Below are positions 27,311-34,472 of a stretch of 50,462 nt of DNA, in pieces. Below the pieces are notes generated by a model. That model made no database searches and was not told the DNA's origin. It saw only the letters and a program-made list of their open reading frames with translations. Both the position numbers and the translations under genes were made by a program. Source of the stretch: a virus. Every line of letters begins with the position of its first letter. Within the stretch, counting starts at the first letter, position 1. Location of the stretch: IMG/VR virus record IMGVR_UViG_3300035670_000309, positions 1-50,462 of that record; one strand, 5' to 3'.

Positions 27311-27651
27311 GGTTCATCATCCCACTGAATTTTAGCGATGGTCAGTTTGCTGCCTGCCTCCGAAAGAGCGTCTTTTCTCGATTTATAGATGGTTCCGTAT
27401 GGAGCTTCTGCCCACTGATTATGAGCGGAGACAAGAATCCATCCTTCGCGCTTAATCTTGACGTTGCGCAGGGTCAAGCCGTCCCCAGGTGGGGTTCCAT
27501 CCGGCTTAAAAGTAGTAACATATTCAGAGTTATCGCCACCCCATACAACTACAATAGAATACTCATCATTAACATCTGATGCGACGATGCGGGCCTTACA
27601 CACACTTCCTGAATCTGTGACAACCTCGACCGGCTTGTTGATGTCGATCAT
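27307..27651 (-). CDS. Hypothetical early protein
   Basis: A 114-residue protein: MIDINKPVEVVTDSGSVCKA, SIVVVWGGDNSEYVTTFKPD, then GWILVSAHNQWAEAPYGTIY. Short beta strands followed by a C-terminal helix suggest an SH3-like barrel. Start ATG overlaps the upstream stop as ATGA. Not recognised. Confidence 0.6.
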   Translation of the reverse strand: MIDINKPVEVVTDSGSVCKARIVASDVNDEYSIVVVWGGDNSEYVTTFKPDGTPPGDGLTLRNVKIKREGWILVSAHNQWAEAPYGTIYKSRKDALSEAGSKLTIAKIQWDDEP

Positions 27652-28103
27652 ATGAAATACCCCTCATCCTGCATTGTTTTGATCAGGCGCACAGACAGAT
27701 CCTCTGCTGTCGGCACCATGCCCTCGTTGATAATTTCAATGTCATTAACGTGATCCAGCAACGCGTTTTTGATCGCGTCGTATGCACGGCCAAATGCGGA
27801 ACGCTCCCGGATCTTAATGCGCCCATCGTCAACCAGACGATTGACTGAAAAGGCCAGCGTCATAAACACAACCGGCATGGGCTGCCCCAGCAGCACGGGA
27901 GAACATGCGCGGTCGAGCGCGTGCAGCATCTTGAGTTTTGGCCCGAGGCGGTCAGTCGCTAGCGCCTCGGTTTCAGCGGCCCGGAGCGTCCGCAGGATCG
28001 TGACGTGTTCCGGCTTGTTGGCCTCTTTCGCTGCCACCATCCACCACGCCAAAAGGCGCGGGAAGATGGCAGCTTCAATGCGGGCCTTATGAGCTTTCAT
28101 CAT
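27648..28103 (-). CDS. Hypothetical early helical protein
   Basis: A 151-residue protein from ATG 28103 (overlapping the upstream stop): MMKAHKARIEAAIFPRLLAW, then ILRTLRAAETEALATDRLGP, AFSVNRLVDDGRIKIRERSA and the end KTMQDEGYFI. Almost entirely helical. A longer in-frame start lies within the previous gene and is rejected. No known family. Confidence 0.6.
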   Translation of the reverse strand: MMKAHKARIEAAIFPRLLAWWMVAAKEANKPEHVTILRTLRAAETEALATDRLGPKLKMLHALDRACSPVLLGQPMPVVFMTLAFSVNRLVDDGRIKIRERSAFGRAYDAIKNALLDHVNDIEIINEGMVPTAEDLSVRLIKTMQDEGYFI

Positions 28104-28471
28104 TCCTCCCCTGGCTTGGCAGGAGCGGCTGCGATAACGGCTGCAGCAAAATGCCCGGCGTGCTGCATATCTTCCGCTGTGGGGTCCTGCTCTGGAAGCA
28201 GCCAATAAAGGCGCGTCAAAGGAAGGGCCATTTCATCGGTGGGGGCCACCGGCACGGCCTTCCACGTTCCAGCCTTCAGCGCGGCCAGCGTCTCAAGCGG
28301 GATGTCAAGGCTTTCCAGAACATCACGCGCAATTGTGCGCCACTTATATTGTGCGTCTTCATTCAATTGAGACCACTTAACGTAATCTTCTCCAGAAACC
28401 CACATCCTCCGATTTACTTTTTCGGAGAACGCTTCCTTAGCCGCTTCATCAATCATCTCTTCAACGGTCAT
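28100..28471 (-). CDS. Paralog of the gene at 20523-20891
   Basis: A 123-residue protein with a distinct N-terminal half (MTVEEMIDEAAKEAFSEKVN) and the shared C-terminal domain LAALKAGTWKAVPVAPTDEM, then LPEQDPTAEDMQHAGHFAAA. The two paralogs differ mainly at their N-termini, which suggests domain swapping on a common C-terminal module. Function unknown. It overlaps the GapR-like gene by 4 bases. Confidence 0.65.
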   Translation of the reverse strand: MTVEEMIDEAAKEAFSEKVNRRMWVSGEDYVKWSQLNEDAQYKWRTIARDVLESLDIPLETLAALKAGTWKAVPVAPTDEMALPLTRLYWLLPEQDPTAEDMQHAGHFAAAVIAAAPAKPGEE

Positions 28472-28716
28472 TTGCCTACCCCCGCTGCGAGAGCATAAAG
28501 TTCGGTAAGCTGCTTCTGCTCTTCCAGATCCGATGGGTTCATAGCCCGCATGCGCACGATCAGGCGCATAATCTTTGGGTCGTACCCGGAGCTTTTAGCT
28601 TCGCCGTAAACGTCCTTGATATCAGCCTGAATGGCTTTTTTTTCCTCCGTCAGGCGCTCAATCCGCTCGATGTAAGAGCGCAGGCGCTCGGCTGTCGCGT
28701 TGTCCATGGTTTCCAT
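28468..28716 (-). CDS. gapR: GapR (DUF2312) nucleoid-associated protein homolog
   Basis: An 82-residue protein: NATAERLRSYIERIERLTEE, KKAIQADIKDVYGEAKSSGY, then DPKIMRLIVRMRAMNPSDLE and a C-terminal helix. This is the DUF2312/GapR family of alphaproteobacteria. Known GapR is a tetrameric clamp that holds overtwisted DNA ahead of forks and polymerases. A phage copy might support phage replication or compete with the host protein. Either METMDN or the second Met may be the start. It is a strong hint of an alphaproteobacterial host. Confidence 0.9.
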   Translation of the reverse strand: METMDNATAERLRSYIERIERLTEEKKAIQADIKDVYGEAKSSGYDPKIMRLIVRMRAMNPSDLEEQKQLTELYALAAGVGK

Positions 28717-28728
28717 TTTTGTCTATCC

Positions 28729-29361
28729 TTATCGGTAAATTTTGCCGCCGATCTTGGCGGATGCTGGAATGTTCGTCACACTGGTGCCCCGGAGGTAGAG
28801 GGAGCCTCCGACGGTCAGACCGTCAGGCAGGGCGGTGACACCGGTGACCTCAAGGTCGAGGTAGCCTCCGACGGTCAGACCGTCAGGCAGGGCGGTGACA
28901 CCGGCGCCACGGAGGTCAAGGTAGCCGCCGACAGTCAGGCCATCGGGCAGGGCGGTGACACCGGTGCCCTCAAGGTCGAGGGAGCCTCCGACGGTCAGAC
29001 CGTCAGGCAGGGCGGTGACACCGGTGCCCCGGAGGTAGAGGGAGCCTCCGACAGTCAGGCCATCGGGCAGGGACGTGACACCGGTGCCCCGGAGGTCGAG
29101 GGAGCCTCCGACGGTCAGACCGTCAGGCAGGGCGGTGACACCGGCGCCACGGAGGTCAAGGTAGCCGCCGACAGTCAGACCGTCAGGCAGGGCGGTGACA
29201 CCGGTGCCCTCAAGGTCGAGGTCGCCGCCGACGGTCAGACCGTCAGGCAGGGCGGTGACACCGGTGCCCTCAAGGTCGAGGTCGCCGCCGACAACATAAC
29301 CAGCCGGGAGCGCCTCAAATTCGGAGGCAGTCATTCGGATTGTGATTTTAACGTTTTCCAC
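28729..29361 (-). CDS. LRR-like protein with nine 20-residue repeats
   Basis: A 210-residue protein with a GTG start (29361). After a short head (KITIRMTASEFEALPAGY) it has eight near-identical 20-residue units of the form G-x-L-D-L-x-G-T-G-V-T-A-L-P-D-G-L-T-V-G and a ninth, degenerate one (TSVTNIPASAKIGGKIYR). L-D-L and L-P-D-G-L spacing fits a leucine-rich or beta-solenoid repeat. The units differ mainly at two positions (D/Y/S before L; E/R after L). It is the first gene after the leftward early promoter, so it is probably expressed early and strongly. Function unknown. Confidence 0.75.
   Translation of the reverse strand: MENVKITIRMTASEFEALPAGYVVGGDLDLEGTGVTALPDGLTVGGDLDLEGTGVTALPDGLTVGGYLDLRGAGVTALPDGLTVGGSLDLRGTGVTSLPDGLTVGGSLYLRGTGVTALPDGLTVGGSLDLEGTGVTALPDGLTVGGYLDLRGAGVTALPDGLTVGGYLDLEVTGVTALPDGLTVGGSLYLRGTSVTNIPASAKIGGKIYR
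28781..29300. repeat. 60-bp tandem repeat array, 8-9 units
   Basis: The coding DNA of the LRR-like protein repeats every 60 bases (core ACGGTCAGACCGTCAGGCAG on the plus strand). Most units differ at a few bases, mainly near the ends. Such close units can expand or shrink by slippage or recombination, so unit number may vary between isolates and assemblies may miscount it. Confidence 0.9.
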
Positions 29362-29393
29362 TTTTGCGTCTCCGCTGCGTTGTTGATGGGCTG

Positions 29394-29422
29394 ATTATGT
29401 CGAGGCGGTGGAGTGGCGTCAA
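29394..29422 (-). promoter_or_regulatory. Leftward early promoter
   Basis: TTGACG (29422-29417), 17 bases, CATAAT (29399-29394) on the minus strand, a very good sigma70 match. It lies 33 bases upstream of the first leftward gene and 9 bases from the shared operator. Its -35 region and leader resemble those of the plus-strand promoter at 32185-32213. Confidence 0.75.
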
Positions 29423-29431
29423 GGGAAAAAT

Positions 29432-29446
29432 GTTACCATCTGTAAC
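29432..29446. promoter_or_regulatory. Early operator GTTAC-N5-GTAAC
   Basis: GTTAC CATCT GTAAC is a perfect 5-bp-arm dyad in the centre of the divergent early promoter region. The same motif (GTTAC GGAGA GTAAC) lies at 32162-32176, also 8 bases before a TTGAC element. It is likely the site of the phage Cro/XRE regulator, which is inferred. Confidence 0.6.
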
Positions 29447-29454
29447 TTTTTTTG

Positions 29455-29483
29455 TTGACCATGAATGCGCGCTGCGCGATGAT
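29455..29483 (+). promoter_or_regulatory. Rightward early promoter (weak -10)
   Basis: TTGACC (29455-29460), 17 bases, GATGAT (29478-29483) on the plus strand. It is placed 8 bases after the shared operator, exactly as at 32162-32190, so the region is divergent. The -10 is poor, so this promoter may need activation. Confidence 0.45.
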
Positions 29484-29507
29484 GAGGCATCAGCTCAGGA
29501 GGATGAT

Positions 29508-29900
29508 ATGAGCCGTAGCTACGATACTGGAGCGCCGCAATCAGCGCCTCCACGGGGTCCAGATCCGAAGCCGGGGTATTTTCGCATGCGTCTTGTCAAG
29601 GGCGGGCCTTTTGTCCCGGCCCAGATTTGGCGAAGCTGCTGCTGCACCGTCAACGGAGGATACACCAATACCCAGCACCGCTGGCGCGACACCTGCGACC
29701 GATACCCGCCACTTCAGGGTGAGCTGAATGGCTGCCCGGAGGATCCACAACGGATCTGGGACAGCGGCTGGCCGATCACCAAGCCGGAATTTGATCACCT
29801 GACGGCGGTGCGGGACTGGGCAGAAACCCACGCCCCCGCCGCCCCCGAAGCCAACCCCCGCCGCCGCATCGACCTGCACACGATGCCGCCGCTTTTCTGA
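29508..29900 (+). CDS. Hypothetical early protein, first gene of rightward block
   Basis: A 130-residue protein from ATG 29508, 5 bases after AGGAGG; an upstream in-frame start would run through the promoter. It has a proline-rich N-terminus (APQSAPPRGPDPKPGYFRMR), then FVPAQIWRSCCCTVNGGYTN, W-R-D-T-C-D-R-Y and a C-terminal TAVRDWAETHAPAAPEANPR. Such proteins occur next to RecT in related phages. No function known to me. Confidence 0.65.
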   Translation: MSRSYDTGAPQSAPPRGPDPKPGYFRMRLVKGGPFVPAQIWRSCCCTVNGGYTNTQHRWRDTCDRYPPLQGELNGCPEDPQRIWDSGWPITKPEFDHLTAVRDWAETHAPAAPEANPRRRIDLHTMPPLF

Positions 29901-29918
29901 CCCAAAGGACGCACCCCG

Positions 29919-30710
29919 ATGTTTGATCAGACCATTACCCCCGCCGCCGTGATCGGTCACAACGCCGCCCCGCCGGATGCCAACCCGATCCGCGACCGGC
30001 TTGTGGTGCAGTATGCCGACCTGACCAACCGCCGCGATGCGCTGCTGGCTGCTGCCGACCGCGCCCCGGCGGTGATTGAGGATGATGAAACCGCCGGTCG
30101 TATCGGGGATTTCGTCAAACAGATCCAGGCCTGCGGCAAGACGGCGGACACCGCCCGGGTGAGCGAAAAGGCCCCCTATCTGGAAGGCGGCAAGACTGTT
30201 GACGGCTGGTTTAAAGGTATCACCGATCCGCTGGCTGCCACCAAGACCCAGATGGAACGCCGCCTGTCCGCATACCTGAGGCAGAAGGCCGATGCCGAAG
30301 CCCGCCGCCGTCAGGAAGAGGCCGCCCGCGCCGCCGCCGAACGGGAAAAGGCTGAGGAGGAAGCCCGCGCCGCCGCTGCCGCCATGCGCACGGATGCCGA
30401 CCTGTCCGCCGCCCTGTCGGCGGAGGAGGAAGCCCGCGCCAAGGCCGAGGCCGAGGCACTGGCCGCCAAAGCCACCGCAGCCAGCGCTGCCGACCTTAGC
30501 CGCACCCGAGGCGACTATGGCAGCACTACCAGCCTGCGGGCGGACTGGACCTTCCGCGACCTCGACCGCGCCACGCTGGATCTGGAAGCCCTGCGCCCGT
30601 ACCTGCCGATGGACGCGCTGGAAAAAGCCGTCCGTGCCTTCATCCGGGCCGGGGGCCGCAGACTGACCGGCGCGGTCATCGAGCAGGATTTCAAGGCGGC
30701 CGTCCGCTGA
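29919..30710 (+). CDS. Coiled-coil protein preceding RecT
   Basis: A 263-residue protein. The N-terminal third (VVQYADLTNRRDALLAAADR, DFVKQIQACGKTADTARVSE) is helical, the middle (about 105-190) is a long Glu/Ala/Arg coiled coil, and the C-terminus (DWTFRDLDRATLDLEALRPY, DALEKAVRAFIRAGGRRLTG) is a compact domain. The gene order coiled-coil then recT recurs in many phages, so a role in recombination is likely. The long coil makes similarity searches unreliable. Confidence 0.65.
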   Translation: MFDQTITPAAVIGHNAAPPDANPIRDRLVVQYADLTNRRDALLAAADRAPAVIEDDETAGRIGDFVKQIQACGKTADTARVSEKAPYLEGGKTVDGWFKGITDPLAATKTQMERRLSAYLRQKADAEARRRQEEAARAAAEREKAEEEARAAAAAMRTDADLSAALSAEEEARAKAEAEALAAKATAASAADLSRTRGDYGSTTSLRADWTFRDLDRATLDLEALRPYLPMDALEKAVRAFIRAGGRRLTGAVIEQDFKAAVR

Positions 30711-30735
30711 CCGCCAGAACAGGAGAATTGAACAG

Positions 30736-31881
30736 ATGAATACCCAGACCAAACCCTCCACCGCCCTTCAGGTCCAGCCCCCGCCCCCCGGCCCGCTGGC
30801 GGTGGTAGGCAGCGGCTCCACCGCTGTTGCAGCCTTCGCCCCGACCTCGTTTGAAGGACTAATGCAGGTGGCAGACATGATGTCACGCAGCGGTCCGGCG
30901 GTGCCCAAACACCTGCGCAACAGCCCCGGCATGTGCTTGTCGGTGGCGATGGTGGCCTACCAGAACGGATTTAATCCGTGGCTGTTGGCAGCTGACAGCT
31001 ATGTGGTGAATGACATTCTGGCCTATGGGGCCAAAGCGCTGATCGCCATGATTAACAATTCTGCGCAGATGGACGGACGCCTGCATTATGACCTGACCGG
31101 GGCATGGCCGAACCGGGCCTGCACCGTCACCGGGCGGCTGCGCGGCGATGACCGCCCGAAGGAATTCACCGTTCAGGCCGCGACCATCACCACCCGCAAC
31201 AGCCCGTTGTGGAAGCAGCAGCCGGACCAGCAGCTGATTTACTTCTCCGCCCGTGCGTGGGCCCGGCTGTATATGCCGGAAGTCCTGCTTGGCCTGATGG
31301 ACACCGACGAGGCGGTGGACCGGGCCAGCCAGCAACTGTCCGATCACGGACACGGCGCGGCAGTGGCCCGCCCGACACGCGCCGCGCAGGGGCAGGCGGC
31401 GGAAGAGTCCCACATCATCGATGCCGAGGCCGAAACCGTGCCCGAACCCCTCGAATGGGTCTCCGCTGACGGTGACGTGACCGAGCTCAGCCCCACCGAC
31501 TGGGTGGACTGTTGGCTGTCGGCCATCGCCGACACCACCGACGGGGATATCCTCGTCGGCCTGTGGGACAGCAACAGCAGCCAGCTTCAGCGTCTGCGGG
31601 ATCTTGGCCTTGAGGCCCCGGCGGAGGAAATCGCCACCGCCCACACCGCCAAGGCCAACGCGTTGGCCGCCACCGAGCGCCAGAAGCGGGAGAAGCAGCA
31701 GGCCTACATCAATAACTGCCTGAAAGAAATCGAAGGCTGCCAATCGGTGGAGGCTCTGGACCGCTGGCAGGATGAGCGGGCCACCGCCCTGCGCAGGATG
31801 AGCGACCTTCAATATGCTCCCGTTGGGGCTGCGATCGAAAGCCGTATGGCATTCCTGCGGGAGCAGGCCGCCACCGAGTAA
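30736..31881 (+). CDS. recT: RecT-family single-strand annealing protein
   Basis: A 381-residue protein. The RecT core is at about residues 40-190: LMQVADMMSRSGPAVPKHLR, SVAMVAYQNGFNPWLLAADS, YVVNDILAYGAKALIAMINN, then SPLWKQQPDQQLIYFSARAW and the end of the domain MPEVLLGLMDTDEAVDR. A C-terminal half rich in acidic and alanine residues follows, longer than in E. coli RecT. It pairs complementary strands and probably works with SSB and an exonuclease. An adjacent RecE-type exonuclease was not seen; the DEDD enzyme at 23971 is the nearest candidate. Confidence 0.85.
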   Translation: MNTQTKPSTALQVQPPPPGPLAVVGSGSTAVAAFAPTSFEGLMQVADMMSRSGPAVPKHLRNSPGMCLSVAMVAYQNGFNPWLLAADSYVVNDILAYGAKALIAMINNSAQMDGRLHYDLTGAWPNRACTVTGRLRGDDRPKEFTVQAATITTRNSPLWKQQPDQQLIYFSARAWARLYMPEVLLGLMDTDEAVDRASQQLSDHGHGAAVARPTRAAQGQAAEESHIIDAEAETVPEPLEWVSADGDVTELSPTDWVDCWLSAIADTTDGDILVGLWDSNSSQLQRLRDLGLEAPAEEIATAHTAKANALAATERQKREKQQAYINNCLKEIEGCQSVEALDRWQDERATALRRMSDLQYAPVGAAIESRMAFLREQAATE

Positions 31882-31941
31882 CCAGTTAGGCGGCGCACGG
31901 AAAAGGGCTCGGAGCCGCCGCCAGTTTTTTTAGGAGCAATT

Positions 31942-32175
31942 ATGACCCCCAACCAAATCACGGGGAAGCTGATCAGAGAGGCGCGGAAACGGGCAGGGCT
32001 GCGACAGCATCAATTGGCGGCTGCCGTTGGAGTGTCGCGCCCGTCCATCGTGCAGTATGAGCGCGGCGGGCGGCCCGTCTCTGTCGATGTACTGGCCAAA
32101 ATAGCTAACGCTCTGGGTGTGCGCCCGGCGGCTCTCATGCCGACACATGGAGAAATAAAAAGTTACGGAGAGTAA
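31942..32175 (+). CDS. XRE/Cro-family regulator
   Basis: A 77-residue protein: KLIREARKRAGLRQHQLAAA, then VGVSRPSIVQYERGGRPVSV and VLAKIANALGVRPAALM. It is an HTH_3 DNA-binding domain and little else, as in Cro. Its stop codon lies inside the operator dyad GTTAC-N5-GTAAC at 32162-32176. It is therefore the best candidate to bind that operator and the one at 29432. Control of early promoters is inferred. Confidence 0.85.
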   Translation: MTPNQITGKLIREARKRAGLRQHQLAAAVGVSRPSIVQYERGGRPVSVDVLAKIANALGVRPAALMPTHGEIKSYGE

Positions 32176-32213
32176 CATTTTCTGTTGACGCCGCTCCGTC
32201 GCGGCAGTATAAC
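32162..32213 (+). promoter_or_regulatory. Operator plus strong promoter, second copy of early module
   Basis: The dyad GTTAC-GGAGA-GTAAC (32162-32176) is followed after 8 bases by TTGACG (32185-32190), 17 bases and TATAAC (32208-32213). The leader after it (CATCAACA, ACGCA, CGGAGA, CAAAA) resembles the leader of the leftward promoter. It should drive 32246 and the genes after it. Confidence 0.75.
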
Positions 32214-32245
32214 AGGGCATCAACACGACGCAACGGAGAGACAAA

Positions 32246-32479
32246 ATGGCCACGATCAGCGAAGTCCTTAACCACCCGGCGGTTTACTCCTCGTCTGAGT
32301 GGCACGCCGGAAATGCCCATCGCATTTACATCAACCTCAAAGGCCGCAGCAAAAACCATCGTGGTGACAGCAATGTCAAGCTGTGGATCGACAAGACGGA
32401 AAAGACCATCCACTGGGAAAAGGGGAAAGGCGTCAAGGTCGAACTCGATGCCGATGCCGCTGCGAAATACTACAACTGA
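32246..32479 (+). CDS. Hypothetical early protein
   Basis: A 77-residue protein: MATISEVLNHPAVYSSSEWH, then RIYINLKGRSKNHRGDSNVK and TIHWEKGKGVKVELDADAAA. Beta-rich and basic; it is the first gene behind the strong promoter at 32185. Proteins of this type (RIYINLKGR, KIW) are frequent in phages, perhaps nucleic-acid binding. Not proven. Confidence 0.65.
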   Translation: MATISEVLNHPAVYSSSEWHAGNAHRIYINLKGRSKNHRGDSNVKLWIDKTEKTIHWEKGKGVKVELDADAAAKYYN

Positions 32480-32491
32480 GGGGGTGTGAAA

Positions 32492-32755
32492 ATGTGGATT
32501 GAATTTAGCAACGGGTCGGAAACTCTCTATGGCTGGACAGACCGCGACGATGTGACGCAGTCATGTCTTGACTGGCTCAACCGTCGCCAAGATGCAAAAA
32601 ACAACATGCAGGTCGGTTGCTCTGGGGCATTTTCCGTGTGGCGCTGCTATCAGCTGACGTACACTGAAGCCGAAGAAATTGGGTGCAACGCCCTTGACAC
32701 CCTGATCTGCGACGCTGACACGCGCCCTGAAGATTATGATGATGATGACGAATAA
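32492..32755 (+). CDS. Hypothetical acidic early protein
   Basis: An 87-residue protein from ATG 32492 (GTG 32486 is an alternative): MWIEFSNGSETLYGWTDRDD, then YQLTYTEAEEIGCNALDTLI and a D/E-rich end RPEDYDDDDE. It has a compact N-terminal half and an acidic tail that could mimic DNA, though that is only a thought. Not recognised. Confidence 0.55.
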   Translation: MWIEFSNGSETLYGWTDRDDVTQSCLDWLNRRQDAKNNMQVGCSGAFSVWRCYQLTYTEAEEIGCNALDTLICDADTRPEDYDDDDE

Positions 32756-32879
32756 GCAAAGCCGTTACGCCGACTACCTTCGCGCCCGGCAGGACGAGGC
32801 GCGGGAGATCCTGAAGAAATACGATGCCCGCCCCAGCCTGAAGGCGCTGGCTGAGCGCGTTTTGAAGATCGGAGAGTGA
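32745..32879 (+). CDS. 44-residue basic protein
   Basis: MTNKQSRYADYLRARQDEAR, then EILKKYDARPSLKALAERV and LKIGE. A run of four ATG codons (32736-32747) gives several possible starts; the frame overlaps the end of the previous gene. It is a basic helical peptide. The stop lies one base before the next ATG. Confidence 0.45.
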   Translation: MTNKQSRYADYLRARQDEAREILKKYDARPSLKALAERVLKIGE

Positions 32880-32880
32880 C

Positions 32881-33261
32881 ATGAGCGAAGAAAAGCCAGC
32901 AAAAGGCACGCAGTGCTGCGTGCGCGTCCATTCAGGCGGTTACGTTCGCGGGCATCAGTGCGGAAATGCCGCAAAGGTCATGCGTAACGGGATCCCGTAC
33001 TGCGGTCGGCATGACCCGGTAGCGATCAGAGCGCGCAAGGATCGGCGCAATGCAAAATGGGAAGAGCGGTGGAATGCAGAAGCGGCGGCCCGCGAAAAAG
33101 TCAAAGCCGCCCGTGCCGAACGGGACCGCCGGGCCGACTGCTTTGATGGGCTGCTGGAGGCGCTGGAATACATGCTGAATTCCTGCCCGGCGATTGACCC
33201 CAATGGAGAAGAAGCCCGCCAAAAAGCCCAAGCCGCCATCACCAAAGCAAAGGGAGAATAA
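32881..33261 (+). CDS. Cys-rich N-terminus plus helical tail protein
   Basis: A 126-residue protein. The N-terminal part has paired cysteines (TQCCVRV, GHQCGNAAKV, IPYCGRHD), a likely zinc-binding knuckle. A basic helix (RARKDRRNAKWEERWNAEAA) follows, and the C-terminal LEALEYMLNSCPAID..ARQKAQAAITKAKGE is the same ending module found in the next gene. Early phage genes often share that module. Function unknown. Confidence 0.65.
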   Translation: MSEEKPAKGTQCCVRVHSGGYVRGHQCGNAAKVMRNGIPYCGRHDPVAIRARKDRRNAKWEERWNAEAAAREKVKAARAERDRRADCFDGLLEALEYMLNSCPAIDPNGEEARQKAQAAITKAKGE

Positions 33262-33262
33262 C

Positions 33263-33556
33263 ATGTCCGAAAAACACACGCAGGGACCGTGGTGGGCCTC
33301 AGAAGGATATTCATTTGTTCTTATGGTTAAAGCGCCGTCTCGGTCCGGGGCGTCCGTCGCCCACGTTCTGCCACACGTTGAAATACCAGACGAGGAAGCC
33401 AAAGCCAACTATCACCTGATCGCCGCCGCGCCGGAGTTGCTTGAGGCGCTGGAAGAGTTGCTTTCGCGAGAATGGCAAGACGACGACGGAGCGCCTACGC
33501 TTGAGGTGGCACGCTCTAATGCAAGGGCCGCCATCGCCAAAGCGCGGGGTGAATGA
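33263..33556 (+). CDS. Small early protein sharing the AAPELLEALEELL module
   Basis: A 97-residue protein: MSEKHTQGPWWASEGYSFVL, then NYHLIAAAPELLEALEELLS and LEVARSNARAAIAKARGE. The H-T-x-G-P-W-x-A start and N-Y-H-L-I-A-A-A-P-E-L-L-E-A-L centre are very widespread among phages and still unexplained. The start one base after the previous stop supports this frame. Confidence 0.75.
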   Translation: MSEKHTQGPWWASEGYSFVLMVKAPSRSGASVAHVLPHVEIPDEEAKANYHLIAAAPELLEALEELLSREWQDDDGAPTLEVARSNARAAIAKARGE

Positions 33557-34020
33557 TGGCATACAACGAATATAGGCATTTTGCCTTCGGCCATGCCAGC
33601 CCGCTCGGATCTCGCGATGCGCACGGAAACCTGATCAAAAGTTCTCCGGCCCGCACGGTCGAAGAACAGGCCGCGATTGATGAGTACATTCGCAGTCGCG
33701 GAGTGACAAAGGTTGAGCCGCGCATGTCAGGATTGCCAGAGGAGGAGGACGCTCCGAAGGTCCGAGACAACAGCAAAATCAATGTCGGCAACGCGCTGCG
33801 GTATCATCTTGAGCGGCAAGCCAAGGTAAAATTGATCCTTGGAGTTCTGTCCGCACATGGTAAGCAGGCTGCTACGGCATTGGCGGCGCTGGTTGGATAC
33901 AACGACCACGGCAGTATATATCGACTGCTAGGACGGCCCGAATACTCACGGCTCGTTCATCGGTCAGCAAAAAACGAGTTCAGCCTGACCGACGAGGGAC
34001 GAAAGGAGCTTAAAAAATGA
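33553..34020 (+). CDS. Winged-helix-like early protein
   Basis: A 155-residue protein. The N-terminal 70 residues are unstructured in appearance. From residue 80 on (ALRYHLERQAKVKLILGVLS, AHGKQAATALAALVGYNDHG, IYRLLGRPEYSRLVHRSAKN, EFSLTDEGRKELKK) it follows the pattern of a MarR-like winged helix. It probably binds DNA. Overlaps with both neighbours are 4 bases. Confidence 0.55.
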   Translation: MMAYNEYRHFAFGHASPLGSRDAHGNLIKSSPARTVEEQAAIDEYIRSRGVTKVEPRMSGLPEEEDAPKVRDNSKINVGNALRYHLERQAKVKLILGVLSAHGKQAATALAALVGYNDHGSIYRLLGRPEYSRLVHRSAKNEFSLTDEGRKELKK

Positions 34021-34472
34021 TCCTTTCAGCCCAATCCATTCGCGCCCGGTCTGGCATGATTGAGCCGTTCTGCAAGCGCGGAGTTATCAGAGGGATGAGC
34101 TACGGACTTTCCGCCTGCGGGTATGACGTCCGCATTGCAGAGCATGTCAGGCTGGATCGCGGGGCATTCGCGCTGGCGTCAACCATTGAGCATTTCGACT
34201 TGCCAGCTGATGTGGTCGGTATGCTCTGCGACAAGTCCACTTGGGCACGTCGTGGTCTGTCAATTTTCAATACGGTATCAGAACCGGGCTGGCGTGGCCA
34301 TTTGACGCTAGAGCTTGTCAATCACGGTCCTGAAACATTGATCCTTTGGCCGGGCGACCCCATTGGACAGATGGTGTTCCACCGCCTCGACCAGCCTACC
34401 GACCTGCCGTATTCCGGAAAGTATCAAAATCAAGACAAAGGTCCGCAATCAGCGCGAGAGGAGCAATCATGA
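34017..34472 (+). CDS. dcd: dCTP deaminase-like protein
   Basis: A 151-residue protein, shorter than bacterial Dcd (about 190), with the trimeric dUTPase/deaminase motifs: SYGLSACGYDVRIAEHVRLD, GMLCDKSTWARRGLSIFNTV, PGWRGHLTLELVNHGPETLI, GDPIGQMVFHRLDQPTDLPY and the C-terminal YSGKYQNQDKGP. It converts dCTP to dUTP (or dUMP in bifunctional forms) to feed dTTP supply. The KSTWARRGL and E-x-V-N motifs are complete. Coupled by overlaps of 4 bases. Confidence 0.88.
   Translation: MILSAQSIRARSGMIEPFCKRGVIRGMSYGLSACGYDVRIAEHVRLDRGAFALASTIEHFDLPADVVGMLCDKSTWARRGLSIFNTVSEPGWRGHLTLELVNHGPETLILWPGDPIGQMVFHRLDQPTDLPYSGKYQNQDKGPQSAREEQS

Noticed and set aside
28781-29300. Regular 60-bp repeats that could be taken for a CRISPR array
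   Set aside because: There are no unique spacers; each whole 60-bp unit is conserved and encodes a 20-residue protein repeat in frame.
29541-30761. Long open frame on the minus strand opposite the coiled-coil gene (406 codons)
   Set aside because: Gly-rich mirror of an Ala/Arg/Glu-coding strand in GC-rich DNA; the plus strand has well-spaced ribosome sites and the recT gene order.
30883-31812. Open frame opposite recT on the minus strand
   Set aside because: The plus strand encodes a clear RecT domain; the reverse product has no recognisable pattern.
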